DNA of 13,522 bases from an uncultured Oscillospiraceae bacterium (GTDB lineage Bacteria; Bacillota; Clostridia; Oscillospirales; Ruminococcaceae). Below, one piece after another: positions 1 through 6,361 of the stretch (position 1 is the stretch's first letter; every line of letters begins with the position of its first letter). The notes under the pieces are model-generated. The model did not search any database and was not told where the DNA came from. It saw only the letters and a list, made by a program, of their open reading frames with translations. Made by a program: the position numbers and the translations under genes. The DNA lies in NCBI GenBank assembly GCA_910579125.1, contig CAJTTH010000012.1, positions 54,808-68,329 of the forward strand, given 5' to 3'.

Positions 1-1026
1 GAGGGAAAAAGGTGGTTTCTGTACTATGTTGATACTGTTCCGCACGAGAGAAGTTTTCACAACGCCGACCCCGGCAAGGAACTGGAGAGCTTTGCGTTTC
101 TTGGGAGCTGGTCGAGTTTCTTAGCCGAGCTTGCGGCTAAGGCGGTCGACGAGGAATGGGATTTCTTAAACTCGTCTGTAAGGAACTATGAGATTTTAAT
201 TCAGTATATAAAGTATACATTCAGCCGATTAAAGCATGAAAACAAGATTTGCATATCGCAGGACAAAGCGTTCGCGGCGTTTAACACGGGGCTTGCCGAC
301 AATCATTACGACGATATCTACGCGTGCTTTTCACCGAACGATTCCGAGAGCGGTACGGAGTGGAAGTTCAGCGGATTTTGCACGGCGGCTTCGGGCGGTC
401 TGGGAAAGCAGCTTGTGAATTACTTCAATCCTTTGCCGCAGCCGCCGTCGTACTTCAAGCGCAACGAGGATCTTTTCTTCGACCACACCAAGCAGCTCCA
501 CACCGATTTTGAGCATATTATAATCGACAATATCCGCCGTCTGCCGCTGCAATTCCTTTACGATCAGTTTTTCGATAATCCTCAGGCGCGTGAACTGGTG
601 GAAAGCATCAGAAACGCGCGCGACCGCGACGAGCGGCTGAAACAATACGAGCAACTGAAATCGCTCCTCAAAGAAAACAGCCGTTTGTTTATGCGTATTC
701 AGAACCGTATCAAGGATTCAATCGAGCTTGCGCGCAAGCGTGTGCGCTGGAATTACAAGACCGCCGTCCCGTCATATTTCCCGAAAAGGAACAGTATGTC
801 GCTTATGCTGCCGCTCGCGCTTCAGGACGAGTCCAAACCCGACGTGGCTCTGGTGGTCGAGCTTACCCGCTCGGGGAGCTATCAAGGGCAGACGATACTC
901 ACGCTGCCGCAGGCGTATATCGATGCGCGTTTGATGTGCCGAATCACGGGCGACTGGCTTACGCCCTCGCAGATATTCGACGGTGATAACGTACAGACCG
1001 AGGACGACACGGAGGACGTTGAATGA
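1..1026 (+). CDS. DUF3825 domain protein (5' end outside window)
   Basis: Reading frame 1 is open from the first base to the TGA at 1024-1026, giving 341 residues of a longer protein; the start lies upstream. The GTG at 415 is an internal codon, because the frame before it is plainly coding. The pattern is that of DUF3825: a stretch near residues 28-85 with LGSWSSFLAELAAKAV and a long aromatic helix, then AFNTGLADNHYDDIYACF (about 100-117), then FCTAASGGLGKQLVNYFNPLP (about 127-147, GLGK conserved), a charged coiled region (about 200-235), and the NSMSLMLPLAL and AYIDARLMCR blocks near the end. The biochemical role of DUF3825 is unknown to me; family members often carry an extra N-terminal domain, which here would be outside the window. 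The stop overlaps the next start (ATGA), which indicates translational coupling. The family call is from memory of the motif order and is fairly secure; function is not assigned. Confidence 0.8.
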   Translation, partial: EGKRWFLYYVDTVPHERSFHNADPGKELESFAFLGSWSSFLAELAAKAVDEEWDFLNSSVRNYEILIQYIKYTFSRLKHENKICISQDKAFAAFNTGLADNHYDDIYACFSPNDSESGTEWKFSGFCTAASGGLGKQLVNYFNPLPQPPSYFKRNEDLFFDHTKQLHTDFEHIIIDNIRRLPLQFLYDQFFDNPQARELVESIRNARDRDERLKQYEQLKSLLKENSRLFMRIQNRIKDSIELARKRVRWNYKTAVPSYFPKRNSMSLMLPLALQDESKPDVALVVELTRSGSYQGQTILTLPQAYIDARLMCRITGDWLTPSQIFDGDNVQTEDDTEDVE

Positions 1027-2009
1027 AAACCGCGATTGAGCGTCTCGCGGAACTTGATTTCAAGGGCGGCAGGATAACCGATACTGAAAAGTGGGGAACG
1101 CGCTGCTTTGTGCTGAACGGCGAATTTGCCGGCGGAGATATCAAGTATTTCACGGTGTCTTTCGAGGGTGGCGGCTTTGTGGAGCTTGAAGGCTGCGCGG
1201 GTGCGGTGATTGAGGAATTTGTTATCAAGAAAAACAGTGAAGAGCCGTACAGCGTGAAATTAACGCTGAATACCGACGGAAAAACGCGTGTCATTCAATT
1301 CGGCTGTAAGCTCGTCAACATTACACCGAAGAAATACCGCGGAATGTCGCGCCGAAATATGTACGAAACGTGGCTCAAGGGCTTAGAGAATATCGCCTGC
1401 GTTGAGAATGAAAAGTATTTCAAGGGCGAGGAAACTCACGAGCTTGACGAATTTACGCTGAACCTGAAAAAATATGCCGACAAAAACATTCGTCTGGAGG
1501 TCGGCGAATTGATGGGGAACGGGCTGCGATATCGATACCGCTCGACCTCGTACAGCAATCCGCACACATTTTTTGACATTATCCGCCACTCGGACGGACG
1601 GCGCTATTTTCCGTTCCACATCGACCTTTACGGCATAAGCTATCTGGATGTTGACAGCGGCAGGGTTTACCATTATATTCCCGAGGGTTACGAGCATGAC
1701 GCGGAGTGGGATATCGGCGAATCGTTTATCGTTACCGATGTGCATTACGATCCGCGCACGAACCTTATCGCTTACGGCGGCTGCGTCTGGGCGGGACCGA
1801 GCGACGTTATGGTCGGCGATTTCTCCGAGCCGCTGAACTTCGACCCGTATCTTGTAAGCGCTAACGGATTTATCGACCCCGAATATGAGGAGTGCTGGGA
1901 TATTAATTTCGTCCGTTTCGAGGAGAACGGAATAGTTGTGCGCAACAATCAAAGAACGGAGTTCCTCGTTGGATTTGACAAGATAAAGAGCCGTTTGGGA
2001 GGAGAATAA
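1023..2009 (+). CDS. Uncharacterised 328-residue protein coupled to DUF3825 gene
   Basis: I do not recognise this family. It is a soluble-looking protein with no signal peptide or membrane segment. The N-terminal half (about 1-150) is mixed charge, with a basic patch MSRRNMYETWLKGLENI near 109-125. The C-terminal half (about 165-328) is rich in Tyr, Asp and Gly and reads as beta-strand, with blocks RYFPFHIDLYGISYLDVDSG, GESFIVTDVHYDPRTNLIAYGG and CVWAGPSDVMVGDFSEP. Those repeats of 'value, location, sign' type are what I would expect of a beta-sheet or propeller-like fold, but this is only an impression. The start ATG overlaps the previous stop (ATGA at 1023-1026), and its own stop overlaps the next start (TAATG at 2007-2011), so it is made in step with both neighbours. 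Codon use matches its neighbours. Confidence 0.85.
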   Translation: MKTAIERLAELDFKGGRITDTEKWGTRCFVLNGEFAGGDIKYFTVSFEGGGFVELEGCAGAVIEEFVIKKNSEEPYSVKLTLNTDGKTRVIQFGCKLVNITPKKYRGMSRRNMYETWLKGLENIACVENEKYFKGEETHELDEFTLNLKKYADKNIRLEVGELMGNGLRYRYRSTSYSNPHTFFDIIRHSDGRRYFPFHIDLYGISYLDVDSGRVYHYIPEGYEHDAEWDIGESFIVTDVHYDPRTNLIAYGGCVWAGPSDVMVGDFSEPLNFDPYLVSANGFIDPEYEECWDINFVRFEENGIVVRNNQRTEFLVGFDKIKSRLGGE

Positions 2010-2551
2010 TGCACTTTTTATGCCCTTGCGGAAACGATATCCATGACACCTCCGACTGCTTGTCCTACAAGGCGGGCATAATCGCCGACCAAGACGAGGA
2101 GGAGCTTTGGGAGATACTGGAAAAATCCGAGCAGCCGCACGCCGATAAATTGAACACTGCTGTCGAGGTAATGGACTTGCTCCGCCGAAACATCTACCAA
2201 TGCCCGAAATGCGGACGCATTTTCCTAGAGGACGCCGCCGACGGCTACGAGCTTGTGTGCTTTGAGCCTGTCGGGAACTTCAACAAGAAAATGCTTATCT
2301 CGTCGCGCGGTGAGAACTGGCGCGGCTATCTTTTCGCCGACTGGTACGACCCCAAGCCCGAGTACTGCGAGCACAAGGGGTTTATAACGCCGCTTTGTAA
2401 CGTTAAATTCGACGACCTTTTCTTTGATGATTACGCAGCTTTTGAGCGGCGCTATTTCGAGATACTTGACGAAATGCGGAGCAGAAATATACTGCGCCGC
2501 GCTCAACTGAGCGTCAACCGCGAAAGAAAGCACTTATGGGAGGACGAATGA
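2009..2551 (+). CDS. Small cysteine-paired (zinc-ribbon-like) protein, function unknown
   Basis: A 180-residue protein with cysteine pairs: C5-x-C7 within FLCPCGND, and C65-x2-C68 within YQCPKCGRIF. Together these could form one zinc site of the ribbon or knuckle type, brought together across a helical insert (about 27-60). The remainder is acidic and aromatic (GENWRGYLFADWYDP near 101-115) with a helical C-terminus ending in a basic patch (about 158-175). I do not recognise the family, and function cannot be given. The start is the ATG of a TAATG overlap with the previous gene, preceded by GGGAGGAG at 1997-2004. Its TGA overlaps the next ATG (2548-2551). The position inside the tight cluster suggests it acts with the DUF3825 protein and its partners, possibly through nucleic-acid or protein binding; that is inference. 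Confidence 0.82.
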   Translation: MHFLCPCGNDIHDTSDCLSYKAGIIADQDEEELWEILEKSEQPHADKLNTAVEVMDLLRRNIYQCPKCGRIFLEDAADGYELVCFEPVGNFNKKMLISSRGENWRGYLFADWYDPKPEYCEHKGFITPLCNVKFDDLFFDDYAAFERRYFEILDEMRSRNILRRAQLSVNRERKHLWEDE

Positions 2552-3306
2552 TTATTGACGCGCATATGCACTTGCCAAGCGGTGAACCCGACCCGGAAAG
2601 CAAAAAGCGGCGGATGTTGTCCGATATGAGGGCAAACGGAGTTGACATCGGCATAGTGATCTCCGATTCGGAATTGGAAAGCGCTATCGGTTCAATGGAC
2701 GACTGCGCGGAGCTGTTTTCGGACTGCCCGAACGTATTTGCCGCTGCGGGGATAAGTCCGTATATAAATTTCGAGAAGCAGCTTGAAAAACTGAGAAACT
2801 ACCTCGCGCGAGGACTGTTTGTCGGCATAAAGCTGTATTGCGGTCACGAGCCTGTTTATATCGACGACGGTTCGCTGAAGCCTGTTTTTGAGCTTGCAGT
2901 TGAGTTTGACGTACCCGTGCTGTTTCATTCGGGCTGGGATAACGCTCAATACGCTGCGCCCGAAAGAGTGAAAGCCGCAGCCGAAAAAAATCCCGACGTG
3001 CGTTTTGTATGCTGCCATTGTTGGTATCCCGAACTTGCTTTGTGCTTTGAAGCGTTAAAGTACTGCGCAAACGTGTACTTTGACTTATCGTCAGTAGCCG
3101 ATGATCCCGAAAAATCACCGTCTATGGCGGCGGTATTGGAGCGATATATCCCCGAAATGCCCGAACGCTTTATTTTCGGCTCGGATTACGGCTGCTGCGA
3201 CCAGCGGCGGCATATTGAGTTTATCGGGTCGTTGGATATTCCGCCGAACCACAAGCAGGCGGTTTTATGCGGGAACGCCGCGCGGATATACAAGGTCAGC
3301 ATATAA
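2548..3306 (+). CDS. Amidohydrolase-2 family metal-dependent hydrolase
   Basis: A 252-residue TIM-barrel hydrolase of the amidohydrolase-related family (Pfam Amidohydro_2 type). Visible metal-site motifs are H6-x-H8 in IIDAHMHLPSG after strand 1, H127 in VLFHSGWD, H157 in FVCCHCW and D213 in FIFGSDYG; K95 and E101 sit in GIKLYCGHEP. The C-terminal CGNAARIY block is the usual family ending. The substrate cannot be read from sequence: relatives include decarboxylases and lactone or amide hydrolases. The start was chosen at 2548 because this ATG overlaps the upstream stop (ATGA) and has GGGAGG at 2538-2543. An earlier ATG at 2536 would place that ribosome site inside the gene and add four non-conserved residues. 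It is the last gene of the four-gene cluster and is followed by a hairpin terminator. The protein is notably rich in cysteine (C53, C60, C98, C156, C158, C166, C173, C216, C217, C241). Confidence 0.88.
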   Translation: MIIDAHMHLPSGEPDPESKKRRMLSDMRANGVDIGIVISDSELESAIGSMDDCAELFSDCPNVFAAAGISPYINFEKQLEKLRNYLARGLFVGIKLYCGHEPVYIDDGSLKPVFELAVEFDVPVLFHSGWDNAQYAAPERVKAAAEKNPDVRFVCCHCWYPELALCFEALKYCANVYFDLSSVADDPEKSPSMAAVLERYIPEMPERFIFGSDYGCCDQRRHIEFIGSLDIPPNHKQAVLCGNAARIYKVSI

Positions 3307-3307
3307 C

Positions 3308-3344
3308 AAAAAGGCTATGCTTTACGGCATAGCCTTGTACTTTT
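3308..3344 (+). terminator. Bidirectional hairpin terminator after the amidohydrolase gene
   Basis: A perfect 10-bp stem, AAGGCTATGC (3311-3320) pairing with GCATAGCCTT (3327-3336), with a six-base loop. On the plus strand it is followed only by a weak GTACTTTT, but on the minus strand the arm runs straight into five T residues (complement of 3308-3312). It therefore probably ends both the plus-strand cluster and read-through from the convergent operon. Confidence 0.75.
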
Positions 3345-3345
3345 A

Positions 3346-3375
3346 CAAAAGGAGCAGCCGCTGAAACGGCTGCTC
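3346..3375 (-). terminator. Rho-independent terminator of the pduL operon
   Basis: A nine-bp GC-rich perfect stem, GAGCAGCCG (3352-3360) with CGGCTGCTC (3367-3375), and a six-base loop. Read on the minus strand it starts eight bases after the stop of the membrane-protein gene and is followed by CTTTTG. On the plus strand there is no T-tract, so it serves the minus strand. With the hairpin at 3311 it forms a double terminator between convergent units. Confidence 0.75.
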
Positions 3376-3382
3376 TGAAATG

Positions 3383-3799
3383 TTATCGGTATGAAGTTCC
3401 CTTAACGCCGCTCAGCCGCGCAAAGATAATTCTCGTAACGCCCGCGCTGATAACGTTAGTCGATATCAGACAAAGAACAATGTTGACAATGCACAGTGTT
3501 CGCCATGCTCCGATACACCGTCCTGTTTTTGCCGCGATAAACCCGAGAATAAGCGAAGTAAGCTGAAAGAACACGAAAATCAAAGCGATAATTCTCAAAG
3601 CCCCGCAGATAAGCATAAACCTGTCATACGGCTCAAAAAAACGAAAACCGCCCATAAAACCCGCGCTCAATTCTATTGACGGAACGCGTGGATGAGCGTA
3701 GACCGCAACGACAAACACTATCCACAAAAGCATTAAGCTGAACGGCATAAGGTTAAGTTCGCTGAGTGCTTTCAGCGCCTTTTTGTCGGAAAAAGTCAT
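3383..3799 (-). CDS. Small integral membrane protein, function unknown
   Basis: A 138-residue protein with three predicted membrane helices: about residues 17-35 (LMPFSLMLLWIVFVVAVYA), about 64-90 (ICGALRIIALIFVFFQLTSL onwards) and about 98-122 (WRTLCIVNIVLCLISTNVIS). There is no signal peptide, and a basic tail (RIIFARLSGVKGTSYR) would face the cytoplasm. I do not recognise the family. It begins 12 bases after the stop of the upstream gene, with AGAGG just before the ATG, so it is the third gene of the pduL operon. A double hairpin terminator follows immediately. Function is not assigned. Confidence 0.7.
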   Translation of the reverse strand: MTFSDKKALKALSELNLMPFSLMLLWIVFVVAVYAHPRVPSIELSAGFMGGFRFFEPYDRFMLICGALRIIALIFVFFQLTSLILGFIAAKTGRCIGAWRTLCIVNIVLCLISTNVISAGVTRIIFARLSGVKGTSYR

Positions 3800-3811
3800 T
3801 GCGACCTCTAT

Positions 3812-4996
3812 TCACCGTATCTCAAACCCGGGCGGAGTATTAAAGATCAGCGCCGAAATTCTGCCCTCGGGCGCGGCTCCGTTTTCGGAGAGCTTCTCAA
3901 CGGCGGAGTAGATCGAGCTCATACCGATCATGCTTCGATACAGGTCGTTGGTGCGTTCGCCGAAAATACCGCTGTCGAACAGCGAAAACATCAGATTTCC
4001 GAGCGGATAGAAGTCCGCGAGTTGATTTTTGTACACAGCCGTGCTATTATCGCCGAACGAAAAAAGCAGCTCCTCGGAAAACGTCAGCTTACCGAAAGCA
4101 CGCTCGGCGCAGATCTCGGGCAGAAACGAAAGACATTCCCAGGCGAGCGTCTCGTCGCCAATCGCTTCGTTCAGCTTGTCGAAAAGCTGCTCGTACTGCT
4201 CTTGCGTTTTTACCTCCGCAAAAATATCCAGCGCCCTTTTCACCATGACCGAAAGCGTCGGTATCTTCGCGTCGCTGTAAGGGTAGGGGAGAACCGTCGC
4301 GGGGTCTTGCTTTATGAAGAAAAACTGTTTCTGCGAGGCAAATTGCTGAACGTTCCATTTCGCGGCGAGTTTGCCGACGAGCGCACCCAGCTCCTCACTC
4401 GGAACGTCGTTTATACGGCATTCGCCTGTGATATGTTCGCCGTCCGCGCCGACAGCCTTGGCCGCATAGATTTTCACGTAGCACATTTTCTGATTGCCGA
4501 GCCGTTTCGCGATATGATCCTTCAGCAGCTCCCAGTAACGCGCGGTGACTTCCTTTGCGTCATCGTCGTCGCCCGTTTTTTCGCCGATACCGACAACGTT
4601 GCTCTTGTAAACGCTCCAACGGTGAGTATGCCCCGCGAAGCTGCTTTCGAACGCCGTGCCGTCCTCGCCGCGCTGCATAAGCGCGATCCCCTGCATGAAC
4701 GCAAACAAAAACGAGCCTGTCGCCGTTCCGATAGCTGTATCGGTGTCTCTGCCCGTTCCCGCGCAGCACTCAAACAGCGGCTCTTCCCAATCGGGAGAGG
4801 AAACGTAGAAGTTCAGAACCGCCATTTGCTGATCGAGCTGATCTATCTCGGGTCTTATTGTGATGTTCCATTCGGGGCAGAAAATCATTTCGTCCCTTAT
4901 TTCGTCCTTAGTCTCGATACACCCGTGCAGTCCCTCCAGAACGCGCTGCATAGGGTCTTTTTTATGGTGCTTTTCAAATTTACCGAATAATCCCAT
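3812..4996 (-). CDS. Uncharacterised 394-residue protein, DUF6348-like
   Basis: A cytoplasmic, acidic protein with no membrane segment. The N-terminal part (about 30-115) has IRPEIDQLDQQMAVLNFYV, SSPDWEEPLFECCAGTGRDT and a helix SFLFAFMQGIALM. This order (RPE, paired-acid strand, W-x-E-P, AG-x-G, helix) reminds me of DUF6348-type domains, but I cannot verify that. A second part (about 150-240) contains CYVKIYAAKAVGADGEHITGECRIND. The C-terminal part (about 260-394) is helical and rich in acidic residues. Its ATG overlaps the pduL stop (TAATG on the minus strand) and has AAGGAG seven bases upstream, so it is coupled to pduL. A long open frame on the opposite strand (4022-4990) is a composition shadow. 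Its role beside an acyl-phosphate enzyme is unclear. Confidence 0.8.
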   Translation of the reverse strand: MGLFGKFEKHHKKDPMQRVLEGLHGCIETKDEIRDEMIFCPEWNITIRPEIDQLDQQMAVLNFYVSSPDWEEPLFECCAGTGRDTDTAIGTATGSFLFAFMQGIALMQRGEDGTAFESSFAGHTHRWSVYKSNVVGIGEKTGDDDDAKEVTARYWELLKDHIAKRLGNQKMCYVKIYAAKAVGADGEHITGECRINDVPSEELGALVGKLAAKWNVQQFASQKQFFFIKQDPATVLPYPYSDAKIPTLSVMVKRALDIFAEVKTQEQYEQLFDKLNEAIGDETLAWECLSFLPEICAERAFGKLTFSEELLFSFGDNSTAVYKNQLADFYPLGNLMFSLFDSGIFGERTNDLYRSMIGMSSIYSAVEKLSENGAAPEGRISALIFNTPPGFEIR

Positions 4997-5574
4997 TACA
5001 GCTCCTTAAGAATTTCGCCCATAAGCCCGGGAACAGCGCCGATAGCGTTGGACTCGTCGGTGTCGATATGCATAGCGTCGGCAAAGCTCTCGCTCACTCG
5101 TACAACAACATCGCCGAGCACAGCTGAGCGCTCCTTGGTATTGCACTTCACCCAAACGGTGTCTTTGTTCTTAACGCCGAGCTTTTCGGCAGTCTCGGGA
5201 GTAAGGTGGATATGGCGCTTTGCGACGATAACGCCCTCTTTGATTGTAACCTCGCCCGCAGGACCTTTCAGAGTGCAGCCGGGAGTTCCAGCGATGTCAC
5301 CACTCTCGCGGATAGCAATGTCAAGTCCGATAGAGCGCGCGTCGGTAGCGGACAGCTCCACTTGGTCTGCACTGCGGCACGGACCGAGAATGGACACGTT
5401 CGCAAGCTCTTTTTTGGGACCTACAACGGTAACTCTCTGTTCACTCGCGTACTGACCGGGCTGCGAGAGGTCCTTTTTCTTTGTAAGCTCCGCGCCCTTT
5501 CCAAAAAGCGCCTCGAGGGTCTCCTTGGTAACGTGTACGTGTCTTGCCGATGTTTCGATAAGAATTTCAGCCAT
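4996..5574 (-). CDS. pduL: PduL-type phosphate acyltransferase (phosphotransacylase)
   Basis: PduL enzymes exchange CoA and phosphate on short acyl groups (acyl-CoA + Pi to acyl-phosphate + CoA); with acetate kinase this yields ATP. The protein shows both duplicated half-domains: SARHVHV (H12, H14) in the first and AKRHIHL (H121, H123) in the second, with H169 in MHIDTDESNA. These are the histidines that form the two-metal active site in this family. GPCRSADQVELS (about 64-75) and the MHIDTDESNAIG signature confirm it. There is no N-terminal extension of the kind that targets PduL into bacterial microcompartments, and no shell gene is nearby, so this is a cytosolic, housekeeping type, probably acting on acetyl- or propionyl-CoA. 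The start is the ATG at 5574, eight bases after GGAGG; an upstream TTG at 5589 would lie over that ribosome site. First gene of a three-gene operon. Confidence 0.93.
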   Translation of the reverse strand: MAEILIETSARHVHVTKETLEALFGKGAELTKKKDLSQPGQYASEQRVTVVGPKKELANVSILGPCRSADQVELSATDARSIGLDIAIRESGDIAGTPGCTLKGPAGEVTIKEGVIVAKRHIHLTPETAEKLGVKNKDTVWVKCNTKERSAVLGDVVVRVSESFADAMHIDTDESNAIGAVPGLMGEILKEL

Positions 5575-5600
5575 TTTAGTTTCCTCCAAAAATTATTTTA

Positions 5601-5613
5601 GGGCAAATTGCCC
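5601..5613. promoter_or_regulatory. Palindrome in the pduL leader, possible operator
   Basis: GGGCAAATTGCCC has six-bp arms around a single base. It lies between the pduL -10 box and its ribosome site, at roughly +9 to +21 of the predicted transcript. A second, looser inverted pair AATTG/CAATT (5606-5610 and 5622-5626) overlaps it. A repressor site or small RNA hairpin are both possible; no regulator can be named. Confidence 0.35.
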
Positions 5614-5628
5614 AATATTTACAATTCC

Positions 5629-5657
5629 ATTATACAACTTTTTTCCGAAAAAATCAA
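5629..5657 (-). promoter_or_regulatory. Sigma-A-type promoter of the pduL operon
   Basis: On the minus strand, TTGATT (5657-5652) and a perfect TATAAT (5634-5629) are separated by 17 bases, in an AT-rich stretch. Transcription would start near 5622, leaving a leader of about 48 bases before the ATG at 5574. Confidence 0.75.
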
Positions 5658-5666
5658 TAAAAACTC

Positions 5667-5695
5667 TTGATTTTTTTAAAATTTTATGATATAAT
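5667..5695 (+). promoter_or_regulatory. Sigma-A-type extended -10 promoter of the DUF4279/fur unit
   Basis: TTGATT (5667-5672), a 17-base spacer and TATAAT (5690-5695), with TG one base before the -10 (TGATATAAT), make a strong extended -10 promoter. It is divergent from the pduL promoter and shares its -35 hexamer. The predicted start near 5702 lies at the edge of the Fur-type box at 5703-5717. Confidence 0.78.
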
Positions 5696-5702
5696 TTGAA
5701 AA

Positions 5703-5717
5703 TGATAGTCAATATCA
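5703..5717 (+). promoter_or_regulatory. Candidate Fur-family operator
   Basis: TGATAGTCAATATCA is a 7-1-7 inverted repeat with six of seven arm positions matched. It agrees with the classical Gram-positive Fur-box core TGATAATnATTATCA at all but two positions. It sits directly downstream of the -10 box, where a bound repressor would block initiation. The unit it controls includes the Fur-family gene at 6358 and the znuA-like gene, so autoregulation is likely. Confidence 0.6.
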
Positions 5718-5737
5718 AATTGCAATGAGGTTATTCA

Positions 5738-6157
5738 ATGACTTATAACGAGTGCTACACCTATTTTAAAATTGTCGGGAATTTCGATCCCGATACGGTT
5801 ACGGAGCTTCTCGACATTATTCCCGAGGAGTTTTGGAAAATCGGCGATATGCGAAAAAACGGTACGGTTCGCGATTTTGCGTTTTGGAGAACGGGAACTT
5901 GCCGTGAATACGATATCGAAACCGACCGCCAAATGATAAAAACGCTTTCTCCGCTGCTGGATAAAACAGATGTATTAAATGATATCAAGGCACGGTATGA
6001 CGTTGATTTTGTTCTGGAGGTTGTTCCGACAGTCGTGCCCGGTGAAAGCACTCCTTGTCTTGCGCCGTCGTTAGAGGTTATGCGTTTTTGCTGCGCTGCC
6101 GAAATTGTTATCGACATAGATTTGTACGTTAATCGTGCAGATAATTTTACCGATTAA
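5738..6157 (+). CDS. DUF4279 domain protein
   Basis: A 139-residue protein matching the DUF4279 pattern from end to end: an opening strand YTYFKIVGNFDPDTVTELL, a W-K-x-GD motif (FWKIGDMRKNGTVRDFAFW), a middle helix TLSPLLDKTDVLNDI and a closing strand pair around DVDFVLEVVPTV and AAEIVIDIDLYV. Family members are small cytoplasmic proteins of unknown function. Some occur beside toxin genes as suspected immunity proteins, but no toxin gene is visible here. TGAGG at 5726-5730 lies seven bases before the ATG, and the strong promoter at 5667-5695 with a Fur-type box precedes it, making this the first gene of the metal-regulated unit. Whether it has any part in metal handling is unknown. Confidence 0.85.
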   Translation: MTYNECYTYFKIVGNFDPDTVTELLDIIPEEFWKIGDMRKNGTVRDFAFWRTGTCREYDIETDRQMIKTLSPLLDKTDVLNDIKARYDVDFVLEVVPTVVPGESTPCLAPSLEVMRFCCAAEIVIDIDLYVNRADNFTD

Positions 6158-6186
6158 AATTGTGAAATTGAATGGGAGAACAAACA

Positions 6187-6361
6187 ATGGTGCTTTTGGT
6201 TGTCGACACGCAAAGGCTTATCACTCTCGACCTTTGACAACAAGTTTATGAGCGGCGAAGCAAGCTATCATTATTATAACGATTTCATCCGGAAGAACCG
6301 ATACGCCGAATGCGTTTCAATCAAAGCGGCACTTGAAATGCTGAACGGGAGGGCAAAATGA
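6187..6361 (+). pseudogene. Remnant of an isochorismatase-family (cysteine hydrolase) gene
   Basis: Two ends of one gene survive. The first 13 codons from ATG 6187 read MVLLVVDTQRLIT, the typical start of an isochorismatase-family hydrolase (VVD-x-Q), behind a good ribosome site GGGAG at 6174-6178; this frame stops at 6235-6237. From about 6226 a different frame reads TFDNKFMSGEASYHYYN followed by DFIRKNRYAECVSIKAALEML, the usual C-terminus of that family, and ends at the TGA 6359-6361. The whole central region, including the catalytic Cys, is missing, so an internal deletion out of frame is the simplest explanation. The old stop still overlaps the fur start (ATGA), showing that the intact gene was once coupled to fur. 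The non-coding remainder of 6158-6357 holds nothing else I can see. Confidence 0.75.

Noticed and set aside
1383..1952. 189-codon minus-strand frame inside the 328-residue gene
   Set aside because: It lacks family-like blocks and a ribosome site and lies wholly within a coupled plus-strand gene.
3311..3375. Tandem inverted repeats as a mobile-element end or attachment site
   Set aside because: Both are simple hairpins between convergent genes with T-runs on the expected sides, as in terminators; no direct repeat or transposase flanks them.
4022..4990. 322-codon open frame on the plus strand opposite the 394-residue gene
   Set aside because: The minus-strand gene has a ribosome site, coupling to pduL and normal composition. 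The plus-strand frame reads as Arg/Phe-rich shadow with no ribosome site.
5601..5630. Rex-type redox operator before pduL
   Set aside because: TTG...CAA ends are present on the minus strand, but the arms do not match the TTGTTAA/TTAACAA consensus well enough; kept only as an unnamed palindrome.
5738..6157. DUF4279 protein as immunity partner of a toxin
   Set aside because: No toxin, secretion tag or repeat-rich gene lies anywhere in the window, and the gene heads a metal-regulated unit.
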